Program-made: the position numbers and the translations under genes
Notes under the pieces: generated by a model
The model's input: only the letters and a program-made list of their open reading frames with translations
Told to the model about the DNA's origin: nothing
Databases searched by the model: none
In this document: in pieces, positions 1 to 5,920 of the stretch
Position numbering within the stretch: the first letter of the stretch is position 1
Layout of the letters: each line of letters starts with the position of its first letter
DNA from: Phocaeicola_A sp963625535
Lineage (GTDB): Bacteria; Bacteroidota; Bacteroidia; Bacteroidales; Bacteroidaceae
NCBI GenBank assembly: GCA_963625535.1
Contig: CAVFUK010000156.1
Span: forward strand, 1-8,342
Length of the DNA: 8,342 bases
Reading direction: 5' to 3'

Positions 1-76
1 GTGACGCAAGTGTCATATGACGCACTTAACGACACAAAAGGGGTGAAACCATCCGTACAAAGACAATGCCTCGCAA

Positions 77-187
77 GGGCAAAGACAACCGGTTGTCTTG
101 GGCAAAACAACCGGTTGTATCGGGCAAAACAATCGGTTGTATCGGGCAAAACAATCGGTTGTATCGGGCAAAACAATCGGTTGTCTT
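77..187. repeat. Five tandem 22-23 bp palindromic repeats
   Basis: Five head-to-tail units begin at 77, 100, 122, 144 and 166. The first is 23 bp because of one inserted base and the others are 22 bp; the first four bases of a sixth unit (GGGC) follow at 188. Each unit reads GGGCAAA followed by a 12-bp palindromic core. The core is ACAACCGGTTGT, a perfect palindrome, in units 1-2 and ACAATCGGTTGT, which pairs with one T:G, in units 3-5. A 22 bp period shifts the reading frame from unit to unit and no spacers separate the units, so this is neither a coding repeat nor a CRISPR array. It could be an array of binding sites for a dimeric DNA-binding protein, or an intergenic repeat family of the species. 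Confidence 0.85.
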
Positions 188-203
188 GGGCCGGACTATA
201 CCA

Positions 204-238
204 TAGCCAAATCGAGGGAAATCTCATCGATTTGGCTA
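204..238. repeat. Inverted repeat, 12-bp arms
   Basis: The arms TAGCCAAATCGA (204-215) and TCGATTTGGCTA (227-238) are perfect reverse complements around an 11-nt loop. The element lies just after the tandem palindrome array and before the ATPase promoter. No T-run follows on either strand, so an intrinsic terminator is not supported. A second copy of the same arms lies at 257-289. Confidence 0.8.
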
Positions 239-256
239 GAGTATGGGCGATAGAGG

Positions 257-289
257 AGCCAAATCGGGCAAAAAACTCTCGATTTGGCT
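257..289. repeat. Second inverted repeat with the same arms
   Basis: The arms AGCCAAATCG (257-266) and CGATTTGGCT (280-289) repeat the arms of the hairpin at 204-238. Where this arm runs into its loop the sequence is ATCGGGCAAAA (263-273), identical to the inter-palindrome spacer of the tandem array (for example 141-151). The two repeat families therefore share a module. The element ends about 32 bp before the ATPase -7 box. Confidence 0.75.
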
Positions 290-321
290 AAAGAATAGGC
301 GGACATTCTAGGGAGAATACT

Positions 322-329
322 TATCTTTG
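322..329 (+). promoter_or_regulatory. Bacteroidetes -7 promoter box for the ATPase gene
   Basis: TATCTTTG fits the TAnnTTTG consensus of the primary sigma factor of Bacteroidetes exactly and is followed by C. It lies 37 nt before the ATG at 367, which leaves a short leader. No clear -33 TTG is seen at the usual distance of about 20 bp, so the promoter may be weak or helped by an activator. The repeats upstream are candidate control sites. Confidence 0.6.
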
Positions 330-366
330 CAGGGGGATTGATGACCCACATAACAAGTAAGCGACT

Positions 367-1791
367 ATGAATACTATCGTTGGACGAAAGGACGAAATAA
401 AGAGGCTGACCGAATACTACAACTCCGGCAGAGCGGAGTTCATAGCGGTGTATGGCAGACGAAGAATAGGTAAGACCTATCTGGTACACAACCTGTTCCG
501 CGACAAATTCGCGTTCGAGATGTCGGGGTCTATAGACTCCCCCACCTCCGCCCAGCTGGCCAACTTCGGCAATGCGCTTCAAGAGTATGGCGGCAGCGGC
601 ATCCCCATGCCAACGAACTGGACAGAGGCGTTCCTGTCGCTGAAGGCTCTGCTGAAGAGCGCCCGGAAGGAAGGTGAACGGCAACTGGTGTTCATCGACG
701 AGATGCCCTGCCTCGACACCCCAAAGTCCGGCTTCAAGCAGGCGTTCGAGCACTTCTGGAACAGCTGGGCAGCCAACCAACCGGAGATTATGCTCGTAGT
801 CTGTGGCAGCGCCACCTCGTGGATGGTGTCCAACCTCATCGACTGTCACGGCGGACTCCACAACCGCATCACCCACGAGATGTACCTGGCTCCCTTCACA
901 CTGGGCGAGACGGAAGCCTATCTGCAAACCAACGGATTCGTCTGGTCGAGACTCTCCATCCTGCAAATCTATAGCATCATGGGAGGCATACCTTATTACA
1001 TCGGGCTGCTGGACAAGAGTCTGGGAGTGGAGGCCAACGTGGACCGGCTGTTCTTCTCCGACCATGGAGAGCTGAAGCGTGAATATAGCCGACTCTATTC
1101 GTCGCTCTTCAAGAACGCCGACATCTACATGCGGATCATCGAAGCGCTGGCCTCGTGCAAGGAGGGGCTGACACGCAAGGAGATTGCCGACCGCCTGAAG
1201 ATACCCTCCGGCGGTAGCCTGACATCCGCCTTGCGAGAGTTGCAAAACTGCGATTTCGTGCGTGGCTACAACACCCGCGAACGGAAGATAAAGAGCAAGG
1301 ACCAGGTCTTTCAGCTCATCGACCTCTACACGCTGTTCTACATGTCGTTCTGCCACAGCGGCACCACGGACACGGCCTTTTGGACTCACCTAATGGGGAA
1401 ACCGCAGCAGAACACTTGGTATGGTCTGTCGTTTGAGCGCGTCTGCATGCTGCACATACCGCAGATAAAGCGCCGCCTGGGCATAGACATGATACACACC
1501 GAGTACTACGCGTGGCGGAGCAAGACATCGACACCGGCCGCACAGATAGATCTGTTGATAGAGCGGGCGGACAATCTGATTAACCTCTGCGAGATAAAAT
1601 ACTCCCAACAGCCCTACTCCATCACGCAAGACGAGGAAATGCGCATCCGCAACAGAGTGGCGGATTTCGTGGAGGAGACCGGAGTGCGCCATGGCATACT
1701 GACGACCATGATCACCACCTTCGGCATTCGCCCCAACGCCCATTCATCGGTAGCACAGGTTTGCTTGACCATGGACGATTTGTTCGACTAA
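367..1791 (+). CDS. DUF234-type AAA ATPase with C-terminal PD-(D/E)XK-like nuclease domain
   Basis: The 474-residue protein has the architecture of the ATPase_2/DUF234 family. A P-loop NTPase opens with a Walker A motif at residues 30-37 (G-RRRI-GKT). Walker B (LVFIDE) is at 107-112, and a probable sensor strand (LVVCGSATSW) follows near 140-150. A winged-helix segment with the text LTRKEIADRLKIP lies around 267-297. The C-terminal domain carries FE (E357), QID (D395) and CEIK (E409, K411), the spacing of a PD-(D/E)XK nuclease core. All expected acidic residues and the lysine are present, so both ATPase and nuclease activity are plausible, although the cellular role of the family is not established. 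It stands alone on its strand behind a repeat-rich leader and converges with the Nudix gene. The ATG at 367 puts the P-loop about 30 residues in, as usual for the family. Family assignment is confident; function is unknown. Confidence 0.88.
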   Translation: MNTIVGRKDEIKRLTEYYNSGRAEFIAVYGRRRIGKTYLVHNLFRDKFAFEMSGSIDSPTSAQLANFGNALQEYGGSGIPMPTNWTEAFLSLKALLKSARKEGERQLVFIDEMPCLDTPKSGFKQAFEHFWNSWAANQPEIMLVVCGSATSWMVSNLIDCHGGLHNRITHEMYLAPFTLGETEAYLQTNGFVWSRLSILQIYSIMGGIPYYIGLLDKSLGVEANVDRLFFSDHGELKREYSRLYSSLFKNADIYMRIIEALASCKEGLTRKEIADRLKIPSGGSLTSALRELQNCDFVRGYNTRERKIKSKDQVFQLIDLYTLFYMSFCHSGTTDTAFWTHLMGKPQQNTWYGLSFERVCMLHIPQIKRRLGIDMIHTEYYAWRSKTSTPAAQIDLLIERADNLINLCEIKYSQQPYSITQDEEMRIRNRVADFVEETGVRHGILTTMITTFGIRPNAHSSVAQVCLTMDDLFD

Positions 1792-1824
1792 CAAGGTCTA
1801 CTGTCATCGAGAGCATACGAAACA

Positions 1825-1886
1825 GTTCACGAGTCCGTACGACATCTCTGTACAGAGTCACTGAACAGAGTTATCGTACAGGTTCA
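1825..1886. repeat. Palindrome and nested inverted repeats between convergent genes
   Basis: CTCTGTACAGAG (1846-1857) is a perfect 12-bp palindrome. It is nested inside further pairs: GTTCA (1825-1829) with TGAAC (1862-1866), and GTACGA (1837-1842) with TCGTAC (1874-1879). These pairs compete, so more than one fold is possible. The site lies in the 147-bp gap between two genes that converge, where a bidirectional transcription stop is expected. No run of T follows on either strand, so the terminator role is only a suggestion. Confidence 0.4.
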
Positions 1887-1938
1887 ATGGTAAATTACCT
1901 ATCCTTCGATACCTAAATCCGATGGACCCGATGGGGAA

Positions 1939-2511
1939 CTACCGACGCTGCAACAGGTCGGTGTACTCCGTGAAGTAGCGCCACAACGGGGCTATCATCA
2001 TGGCTTGCAGGAACTCGCCCTGGCGCAACATGCGCAGTACCTCCTCCTTGGGACAGAGGAAGACGTGGATGTCCTCCGTGGCATCGAGGTGCTGGCCAGA
2101 GACCTTCGTCACGCCCTTGGCATAGAAGCAATGGCAGTAGTTGTCCATCGTGCTGGAGTTGGGGCTGACCTTCATCAGCTGCGTCCACTCGCCGCCGGCG
2201 TAGCCAGTCTCCTCTTGCAACTCACGCTTGGCGGCCTGCAGAGGTTCCTCGCCTTGCTCCACCACCCCGGCACAAATCTCCGTGGAGACGCGACCGATGG
2301 CGTGGCGATACTGTCGCTCGAGTATCAGTCGGCCGTCCTCCGTCTCCGCTATCACATTGATCCAAGTGGGATAGTGCAACACGTAATATTCGTCCATCAC
2401 ACGGCCGTCGGGCAGCTGCACACGGTCGCGCCGGGCGGTCAGCCACGGGCGCTCTATCAAGTACTCCTGCGAGAGCACTGTCCACTTCATCGATTCGTCG
2501 TTGAACTCCAT
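1939..2511 (-). CDS. Nudix hydrolase, ADP-ribose pyrophosphatase-like
   Basis: The 190-residue protein contains a complete Nudix box at residues 82-104 in the form G-x5-E-x7-REL-x-EE-x-G-Y. The metal-binding acids E97, E100 and E101 are all present. The N-terminal beta-strand region and the SPN at 116-118, a little downstream of the box, resemble ADP-ribose/sugar-nucleotide pyrophosphatases, which split ADP-ribose into AMP and ribose 5-phosphate in the cytoplasm. The exact substrate cannot be read from the sequence. It is the last gene of the minus-strand operon. The upstream DUF308 stop codon (2516-2514) overlaps a possible GTG start at 2517, which would add two residues, while the ATG at 2511 follows the stop after 2 nt. 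I prefer the ATG; translational coupling is likely in either case. A further in-frame ATG seven codons on is less likely but possible. Confidence 0.9.
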   Translation of the reverse strand: MEFNDESMKWTVLSQEYLIERPWLTARRDRVQLPDGRVMDEYYVLHYPTWINVIAETEDGRLILERQYRHAIGRVSTEICAGVVEQGEEPLQAAKRELQEETGYAGGEWTQLMKVSPNSSTMDNYCHCFYAKGVTKVSGQHLDATEDIHVFLCPKEEVLRMLRQGEFLQAMMIAPLWRYFTEYTDLLQRR

Positions 2512-2513
2512 CG

Positions 2514-3146
2514 TCACTCGGCTTTAGGGGTTTCGGTCGATTCGGCCGTCTCGGCGGATGTGGTGTCCGCTTGCACGGTTTGGTCCACCAAGGGAGTCTC
2601 GTCCAGCACGACGGCATCCTCCACCGTCTTCGGTCCTTTCCGGCGGAAGCGGAAGTAGTTGAGCAGGTCGGACAGGGCATAGCAGATGCAGCTGGCACCC
2701 AATATGATGAAAGGTATGGAGGCTGTGGCGAACGGATTGACCAGCACCAGCAAGCCTGCCAGCAGGATGAGCACAGGAATCACATAGAACCCGAAGGCCA
2801 CAGGCATCAGCTGGCGCGTGCCTATCAGGGTGACCAGCAGTTGGATGCCGGCCAACACCAGCAGGGCACCCAACACATACATGAGGATGCTCACGAAGAA
2901 CGCCGGTATGATCATCAGCCACATGCCGAACAGCATGCTGCCCACGGCGGCAACGGGGAACGAGGGTGCCGCCTCATCCTTCTGATGGATGAAGTAACTG
3001 ACCAGCGAGAAGACTCCCGGAATGAGGAAGAGGACTCCAATGGTGATGACCAGATAGAGCATGGCGGCTTCGGGCCACACCACGAGCAAAACGCCAACGA
3101 CGAGCGCACAGGCGCTGCGGATAATCGGACTGTAAATACGTTTCAT
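2514..3146 (-). CDS. DUF308/HdeD-like six-helix membrane protein
   Basis: The 210-residue integral membrane protein shows about six hydrophobic segments, roughly at residues 8-24, 27-52, 66-82, 84-110, 115-140 and 143-165, often arranged as tight pairs with Gly and Pro at the turns. This is the pattern of the DUF308/HdeD family, whose E. coli member is linked to acid resistance but whose biochemical role is unknown. After the last helix comes a basic stretch (RFRRKGPK) and then a hydrophilic, acidic, Thr/Ala-rich tail of about 35 residues, probably cytoplasmic and disordered. The open frame extends far upstream of the ATG at 3146, but that part overlaps the GH97 gene and does not look like protein. 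The chosen start lies 5 nt after the GH97 stop, which fits coupled translation. The stop lies 2 nt before the Nudix ATG. Confidence 0.85.
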   Translation of the reverse strand: MKRIYSPIIRSACALVVGVLLVVWPEAAMLYLVITIGVLFLIPGVFSLVSYFIHQKDEAAPSFPVAAVGSMLFGMWLMIIPAFFVSILMYVLGALLVLAGIQLLVTLIGTRQLMPVAFGFYVIPVLILLAGLLVLVNPFATASIPFIILGASCICYALSDLLNYFRFRRKGPKTVEDAVVLDETPLVDQTVQADTTSAETAESTETPKAE

Positions 3147-3151
3147 ATTGT

Positions 3152-5134
3152 TTAGATTTTCTTGATTACTGCTACATAGCCACCGGCACCAGCCATCTTC
3201 ACCGTCAGCGGTTTGGAGGTGGAGACGCGCACGGTCTTGTGCTCGCAGTCGGTGGCATCCCGGTCCGCCTTGCGTCCGTCCTTCCAGTACTCCAGTTGGT
3301 AAGTACCCTGCGGGAGGAACGAGAGCGGCAACTGCACGCTGCGAGCCTGACTGTTGTTGATGACGCCCACGTACCACTCGTCGCCACTCTGCTTGGCGAT
3401 GGCGACATAGGAGTTGGGGTCGCCGCCGAGGAAACGGATGTCGTCCCACGTGGTGGGCACATCGCGCACAAACTCCTCGCCCACCTGGCCATAGACGTGG
3501 TCGGGATGTTCGCAGAAGCACATGAACGGACTCTCGTAGACCACAAACTTGGCCAACTCTGCGGCACGGGTATTGGCCACCAAGGTGGGACTCTGCTGCC
3601 GGAACTGCTGTGGAGTCACATTCAGGAAACCACCGGGTGTGTAGTCCATCTGGCCTGCCAACAGACGGGTGTAGGCCAGCGTGACGTTATGCTCGGGGGT
3701 AACACGGTTGCTAAACTTATAGTATTCACCGCCCATCACACCTTCGCGGGTGAGCAGATGGGGGTAGGTACGCTCTATGCCGTCGGGCTTGTAGGCTCCG
3801 TGGAAGTCGAGCATCAGCTGGTTATCGGCGGTAGCTTTGATGATGCGCCTGTACCAGTTGACCATGTCCTGGTCGTCGCGGTCCATGAAGTCGATCTTCA
3901 CACCCTTCACGCCCCACTGGTGGTAGAGAGGGAAAGCCTCCTTGTACTGGTCGTTGTGGTTGGCATCCTCGCACCGCAGCCAAAGCCAGATGTCCACGTT
4001 CTTGGAGCGCGCATAGCGAATGATTTCCGGCATGTCGAGTTGCGAGGCAGGCTGGGTGATGTCTGCCGACGGAGTGCAGTAGGGGCCGTACCAGGTCCAG
4101 TCAATGAGCATGTAGGGCCATCCTTCCTTGGCGGCTAGGTCGATATACTGTTTGATGACCGGTTGCTCCATCTTCACTTCCCCACTCCACCAGTGGTCCC
4201 ACGCGGACATTCCGGGCTTGATCCACGATGTATCCTCGAGGGCACAGTCGGGATTGAGTGAGCGAAGTATCTCGCTTTCGATGAACTTGCCGGGATTGTG
4301 ACCTGCCATGATGACGCGCCACGAGGTGGTGCAGCGCTCCGAGAAGCGGGCCTTCACGCCGTCCTCTTCCTCGCCCCATATCGGGGTGAGTTTGGTGGAG
4401 AGTTGCTGATAACCGTCGGCAGCATCGGTGTTTCTGCCCAGATAGAAAGCGGGGAAATTGTCGAGATTGGCCTCGAGCAATGCCATCCAGTTGTCCTGGT
4501 CCACACGGATGAGTCCGGGCAGACCTGCATGGATATCTTTGCTTATCTCTGTCACAGAAGTTTCCACGAACTCACCCTCTTGGGAAGATTTGTAACTCTT
4601 GCCTCTTTGTTCGTAGGCAAACTTGGGTATCCAAAGGTGTGAAGTGTCAGGAACTCTGTATGCTGTCAGCTCACTGGTAATCTGTCGGTTGCCCAACACA
4701 GGTGTGCCGAAGAGCGTGTAGCGGAAGGCTACACCATCGTTCATCACACGGAAGGTGACATCCATACGGCGGTAGTCGCCCTCTTTCTCCTTCAACTGCA
4801 GCGTCAGCTCCCGATAGGGAACACTACACTGGGCATGTTTGTTACGCACCACGGGAGTCCATGCCTCCACGCCATCCACGGCCTTGGCATCGTTCACTAC
4901 TTGGAAATTGCCGGCCATGTCCTTCTCCCCTTTCAGTTGGAAGCCCATGAGCGAAGGAGCCACAAGGGTCTTGCCGTCGAGCGAGACACTGTAGTGAAGC
5001 TTTTCCTGATTGGAGACATCGAGACGGATATGTCCGTCGGGGGATGTCAGTTGGTAGTTTTGCGCCTGGGATGTGATGGTTGCGAGCATCGCCAGGGTCA
5101 TGATCATTGTCTTAGGGTTGTTCATAGGGTTCAT
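3152..5134 (-). CDS. Glycoside hydrolase family 97, probable retaining alpha-galactosidase type
   Basis: The 660-residue protein is full length for GH97. A short signal peptide (MNNPKTMIMTLAMLATITSQAQ, cut after about 25 residues) predicts export to the periplasm. An N-terminal beta-sandwich (about 26-270) is followed by a TIM-barrel catalytic domain with the motifs SAWDHWWSG, WPYMLIDWTWYGP and VKGVKIDFMDRDDQD. A C-terminal beta domain (about 555-660) contains VGVINNSQAR. Counted from the ATG at 5134, the Asp of KIDF is residue 415 and the Glu of GGEYYK is residue 470. As I recall, these match the nucleophile and acid/base of the retaining B. thetaiotaomicron alpha-galactosidase BT1871. The inverting SusB-type enzymes lack that Asp. 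An earlier in-frame start at 5161 lies inside the probable promoter and is rejected; the ATG at 5125 is a fair alternative. First gene of the GH97-DUF308-Nudix operon; no SusC/SusD pair is in the window. Confidence 0.93.
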   Translation of the reverse strand: MNPMNNPKTMIMTLAMLATITSQAQNYQLTSPDGHIRLDVSNQEKLHYSVSLDGKTLVAPSLMGFQLKGEKDMAGNFQVVNDAKAVDGVEAWTPVVRNKHAQCSVPYRELTLQLKEKEGDYRRMDVTFRVMNDGVAFRYTLFGTPVLGNRQITSELTAYRVPDTSHLWIPKFAYEQRGKSYKSSQEGEFVETSVTEISKDIHAGLPGLIRVDQDNWMALLEANLDNFPAFYLGRNTDAADGYQQLSTKLTPIWGEEEDGVKARFSERCTTSWRVIMAGHNPGKFIESEILRSLNPDCALEDTSWIKPGMSAWDHWWSGEVKMEQPVIKQYIDLAAKEGWPYMLIDWTWYGPYCTPSADITQPASQLDMPEIIRYARSKNVDIWLWLRCEDANHNDQYKEAFPLYHQWGVKGVKIDFMDRDDQDMVNWYRRIIKATADNQLMLDFHGAYKPDGIERTYPHLLTREGVMGGEYYKFSNRVTPEHNVTLAYTRLLAGQMDYTPGGFLNVTPQQFRQQSPTLVANTRAAELAKFVVYESPFMCFCEHPDHVYGQVGEEFVRDVPTTWDDIRFLGGDPNSYVAIAKQSGDEWYVGVINNSQARSVQLPLSFLPQGTYQLEYWKDGRKADRDATDCEHKTVRVSTSKPLTVKMAGAGGYVAVIKKI

Positions 5135-5158
5135 TGTTTTATGTCTAATATCTACGAG

Positions 5159-5191
5159 CAAAATTACGACTAAATTTCCACATAACGCAAA
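5159..5191 (-). promoter_or_regulatory. Promoter of the GH97-DUF308-Nudix operon
   Basis: On the minus strand TTTG (5191-5188) and TAATTTTG (5166-5159) match the Bacteroidetes -33 and TAnnTTTG -7 elements with 21 nt between them. Transcription would start near 5150-5155, about 20 nt before the GH97 ATG at 5134. This supports that start over the more upstream one at 5161. Its -33 box lies inside the promoter of the divergent phosphatase gene. Confidence 0.7.
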
Positions 5192-5206
5192 TAGTTTCTA
5201 CTTTTG
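5175..5206 (+). promoter_or_regulatory. Promoter of the histidine phosphatase gene
   Basis: TACTTTTG (5199-5206), followed by C, fits the TAnnTTTG -7 element exactly. TTTC (5175-5178), with 20 nt between, is a near match to the -33 TTTG. Transcription would start around 5210-5215, leaving a leader of about 20 nt before the ATG at 5233. The element interleaves with the divergent GH97 promoter. Confidence 0.65.
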
Positions 5207-5232
5207 CGCCACAAAAAGTGATTTCATACGAT

Positions 5233-5748
5233 ATGTCTATGACAAAACTATATCTGGTGCGACATGGCGAGACGGAGGAGAACTCCTCGCACATCCTGCA
5301 GGGACACCTGCCTGGCCACCTCTCCCCGTTGGGCATGGAGCAGGTGCGCGCCCTGGGCGAAGAGCTGAGCGCGATGCATTTCGACGTGATGGTGTGTAGC
5401 GACCTGCAGCGTTGCATCCACTCGGCAAACATCCTGAACGAGCGACTGCGTCTGCCCATGACGGTCACCCCTCTGCTGCGCGAGCGCGACTGGGGCGGCT
5501 TCACGGGCAAGTCCATCCCGTCGATAAAGGGCGTCCCCTTCCCTGCCGACGTGGAGAGTGTGGAGGCCATGGCGGAGCGTGCCTCGCGCTTCCTGGACTA
5601 CGTGCGCACGACCTACCCTGGAGAGTGTGTGTTGGCCGTGGGTCACGGTCTGATGAACCGTGTCATCCAGTCCGTCCACTACGGAAAACCCATGCAGGAC
5701 ATCGAGCGCATGCAGAACGCCACCTACCGGCTGCTGGAGCTGGAGTAG
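5233..5748 (+). CDS. Histidine phosphatase superfamily (phosphoglycerate mutase-like) protein
   Basis: The 171-residue cytoplasmic protein opens with the branch-1 histidine phosphatase signature LVRHGE, in which H11 would be the phospho-acceptor. It also has CSDLQRCIHSA (the S-x-L-x-R phosphate-pocket motif), LLRERDWGGFTGKS (the acidic residue and G-x3-G of the family) and AVGHGLMNR with the second catalytic His at 138. Relatives include cofactor-dependent phosphoglycerate mutase, PhoE-like phosphatases and CobC alpha-ribazole phosphatase. At about 170 residues it is too short for a true glycolytic mutase (about 230-250), so a small-molecule phosphatase is more likely; the substrate is not visible. 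The ATG at 5239, giving MTKLYLVRHGE, is an equally good start. A GTG at 5218 is in frame but would sit at the predicted transcription start. Confidence 0.9.
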   Translation: MSMTKLYLVRHGETEENSSHILQGHLPGHLSPLGMEQVRALGEELSAMHFDVMVCSDLQRCIHSANILNERLRLPMTVTPLLRERDWGGFTGKSIPSIKGVPFPADVESVEAMAERASRFLDYVRTTYPGECVLAVGHGLMNRVIQSVHYGKPMQDIERMQNATYRLLELE

Positions 5749-5773
5749 CGCGCCTTCAGCAACTCTCCAAATG

Positions 5774-5792
5774 GTCCAGCCAATGGTTGGAC
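5774..5792 (+). terminator. Hairpin downstream of the phosphatase gene
   Basis: GTCCAGCC (5774-5781) pairs with GGTTGGAC (5785-5792) as an 8-bp stem with one G:U pair and the 3-nt loop AAT. It begins 25 nt after the phosphatase stop codon. It is placed like a terminator, but no T-run follows (GAAGGTAACC), so termination is a moderate inference. Confidence 0.4.
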
Positions 5793-5794
5793 GA

Positions 5795-5860
5795 AGGTAA
5801 CCACCCACGCTGACTTACGCATAAGAAAGCAGTAACCTCAGTGAAATTAAGCGGTTACCT
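5795..5860. promoter_or_regulatory. Probable operator of the AbiE operon: three GTAACC half-sites
   Basis: AGGTAACC (5795-5802), AGTAACC (5831-5837) and GGTTACCT (5853-5860, the exact reverse complement of the first) form a cluster directly upstream of the -33 box of the antitoxin promoter. The second and third make an inverted repeat GTAACC-N15-GGTTAC. AbiEi antitoxins of type IV systems are known to bind inverted repeats in their own promoter and repress it, so these are good candidates for the binding sites. A competing RNA hairpin is a less likely reading, because the repeats lie upstream of the predicted transcription start. Confidence 0.55.
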
Positions 5861-5861
5861 C

Positions 5862-5892
5862 TTGTTATATCAGTTTATTGTCGCTACATTTG
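5862..5892 (+). promoter_or_regulatory. Promoter of the AbiE operon
   Basis: TTG (5862-5864) and TACATTTG (5885-5892, followed by C) match the Bacteroidetes -33 and -7 elements with 20 nt between them. The predicted transcription start near 5897-5900 leaves a leader of about 20 nt before the antitoxin ATG at 5921. The -33 box touches the rightmost GTAACC half-site, so a bound repressor would block RNA polymerase. Confidence 0.7.
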
Positions 5893-5920
5893 CAAACCAA
5901 TAATACGAATAATTTGGATT

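Noticed and set aside
77..187. CRISPR array
   Set aside because: The units are directly adjacent and near identical, with no unique spacers of about 30 bp, and no cas genes are in the window.
1..291. Open frame of 96 codons through the tandem repeats
   Set aside because: It begins at the window edge with GTG and runs through 22-bp repeats whose period changes the frame at each unit. The resulting peptide has no recognisable domain.
196..1389. Long minus-strand open frame opposite the ATPase gene
   Set aside because: It is antisense to a gene with clear Walker and nuclease motifs. Its product shows no domain and it also reads through the intergenic repeats.
3147..3521. N-terminal extension of the DUF308 gene
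   Set aside because: This part of the frame overlaps the well-supported GH97 gene, is rich in Arg, Cys and Gly as out-of-frame translations are, and lacks homology-like features. The ATG at 3146 begins right at the first membrane helix.
5135..5161. Longer GH97 start at 5161
   Set aside because: It would put nine extra residues before the signal peptide, and the start codon would lie inside the predicted -7 promoter element (5166-5159).
5218..5232. GTG start for the histidine phosphatase at 5218
   Set aside because: It lies only a few bases from the predicted transcription start, and the added residues fall outside the family's usual N-terminus.
5832..5858. Riboswitch or attenuator formed by the GTAACC/GGTTAC pairs
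   Set aside because: The pairs lie upstream of the -33 box of the AbiE promoter, so they would not be in that transcript. A DNA operator explains their position better.
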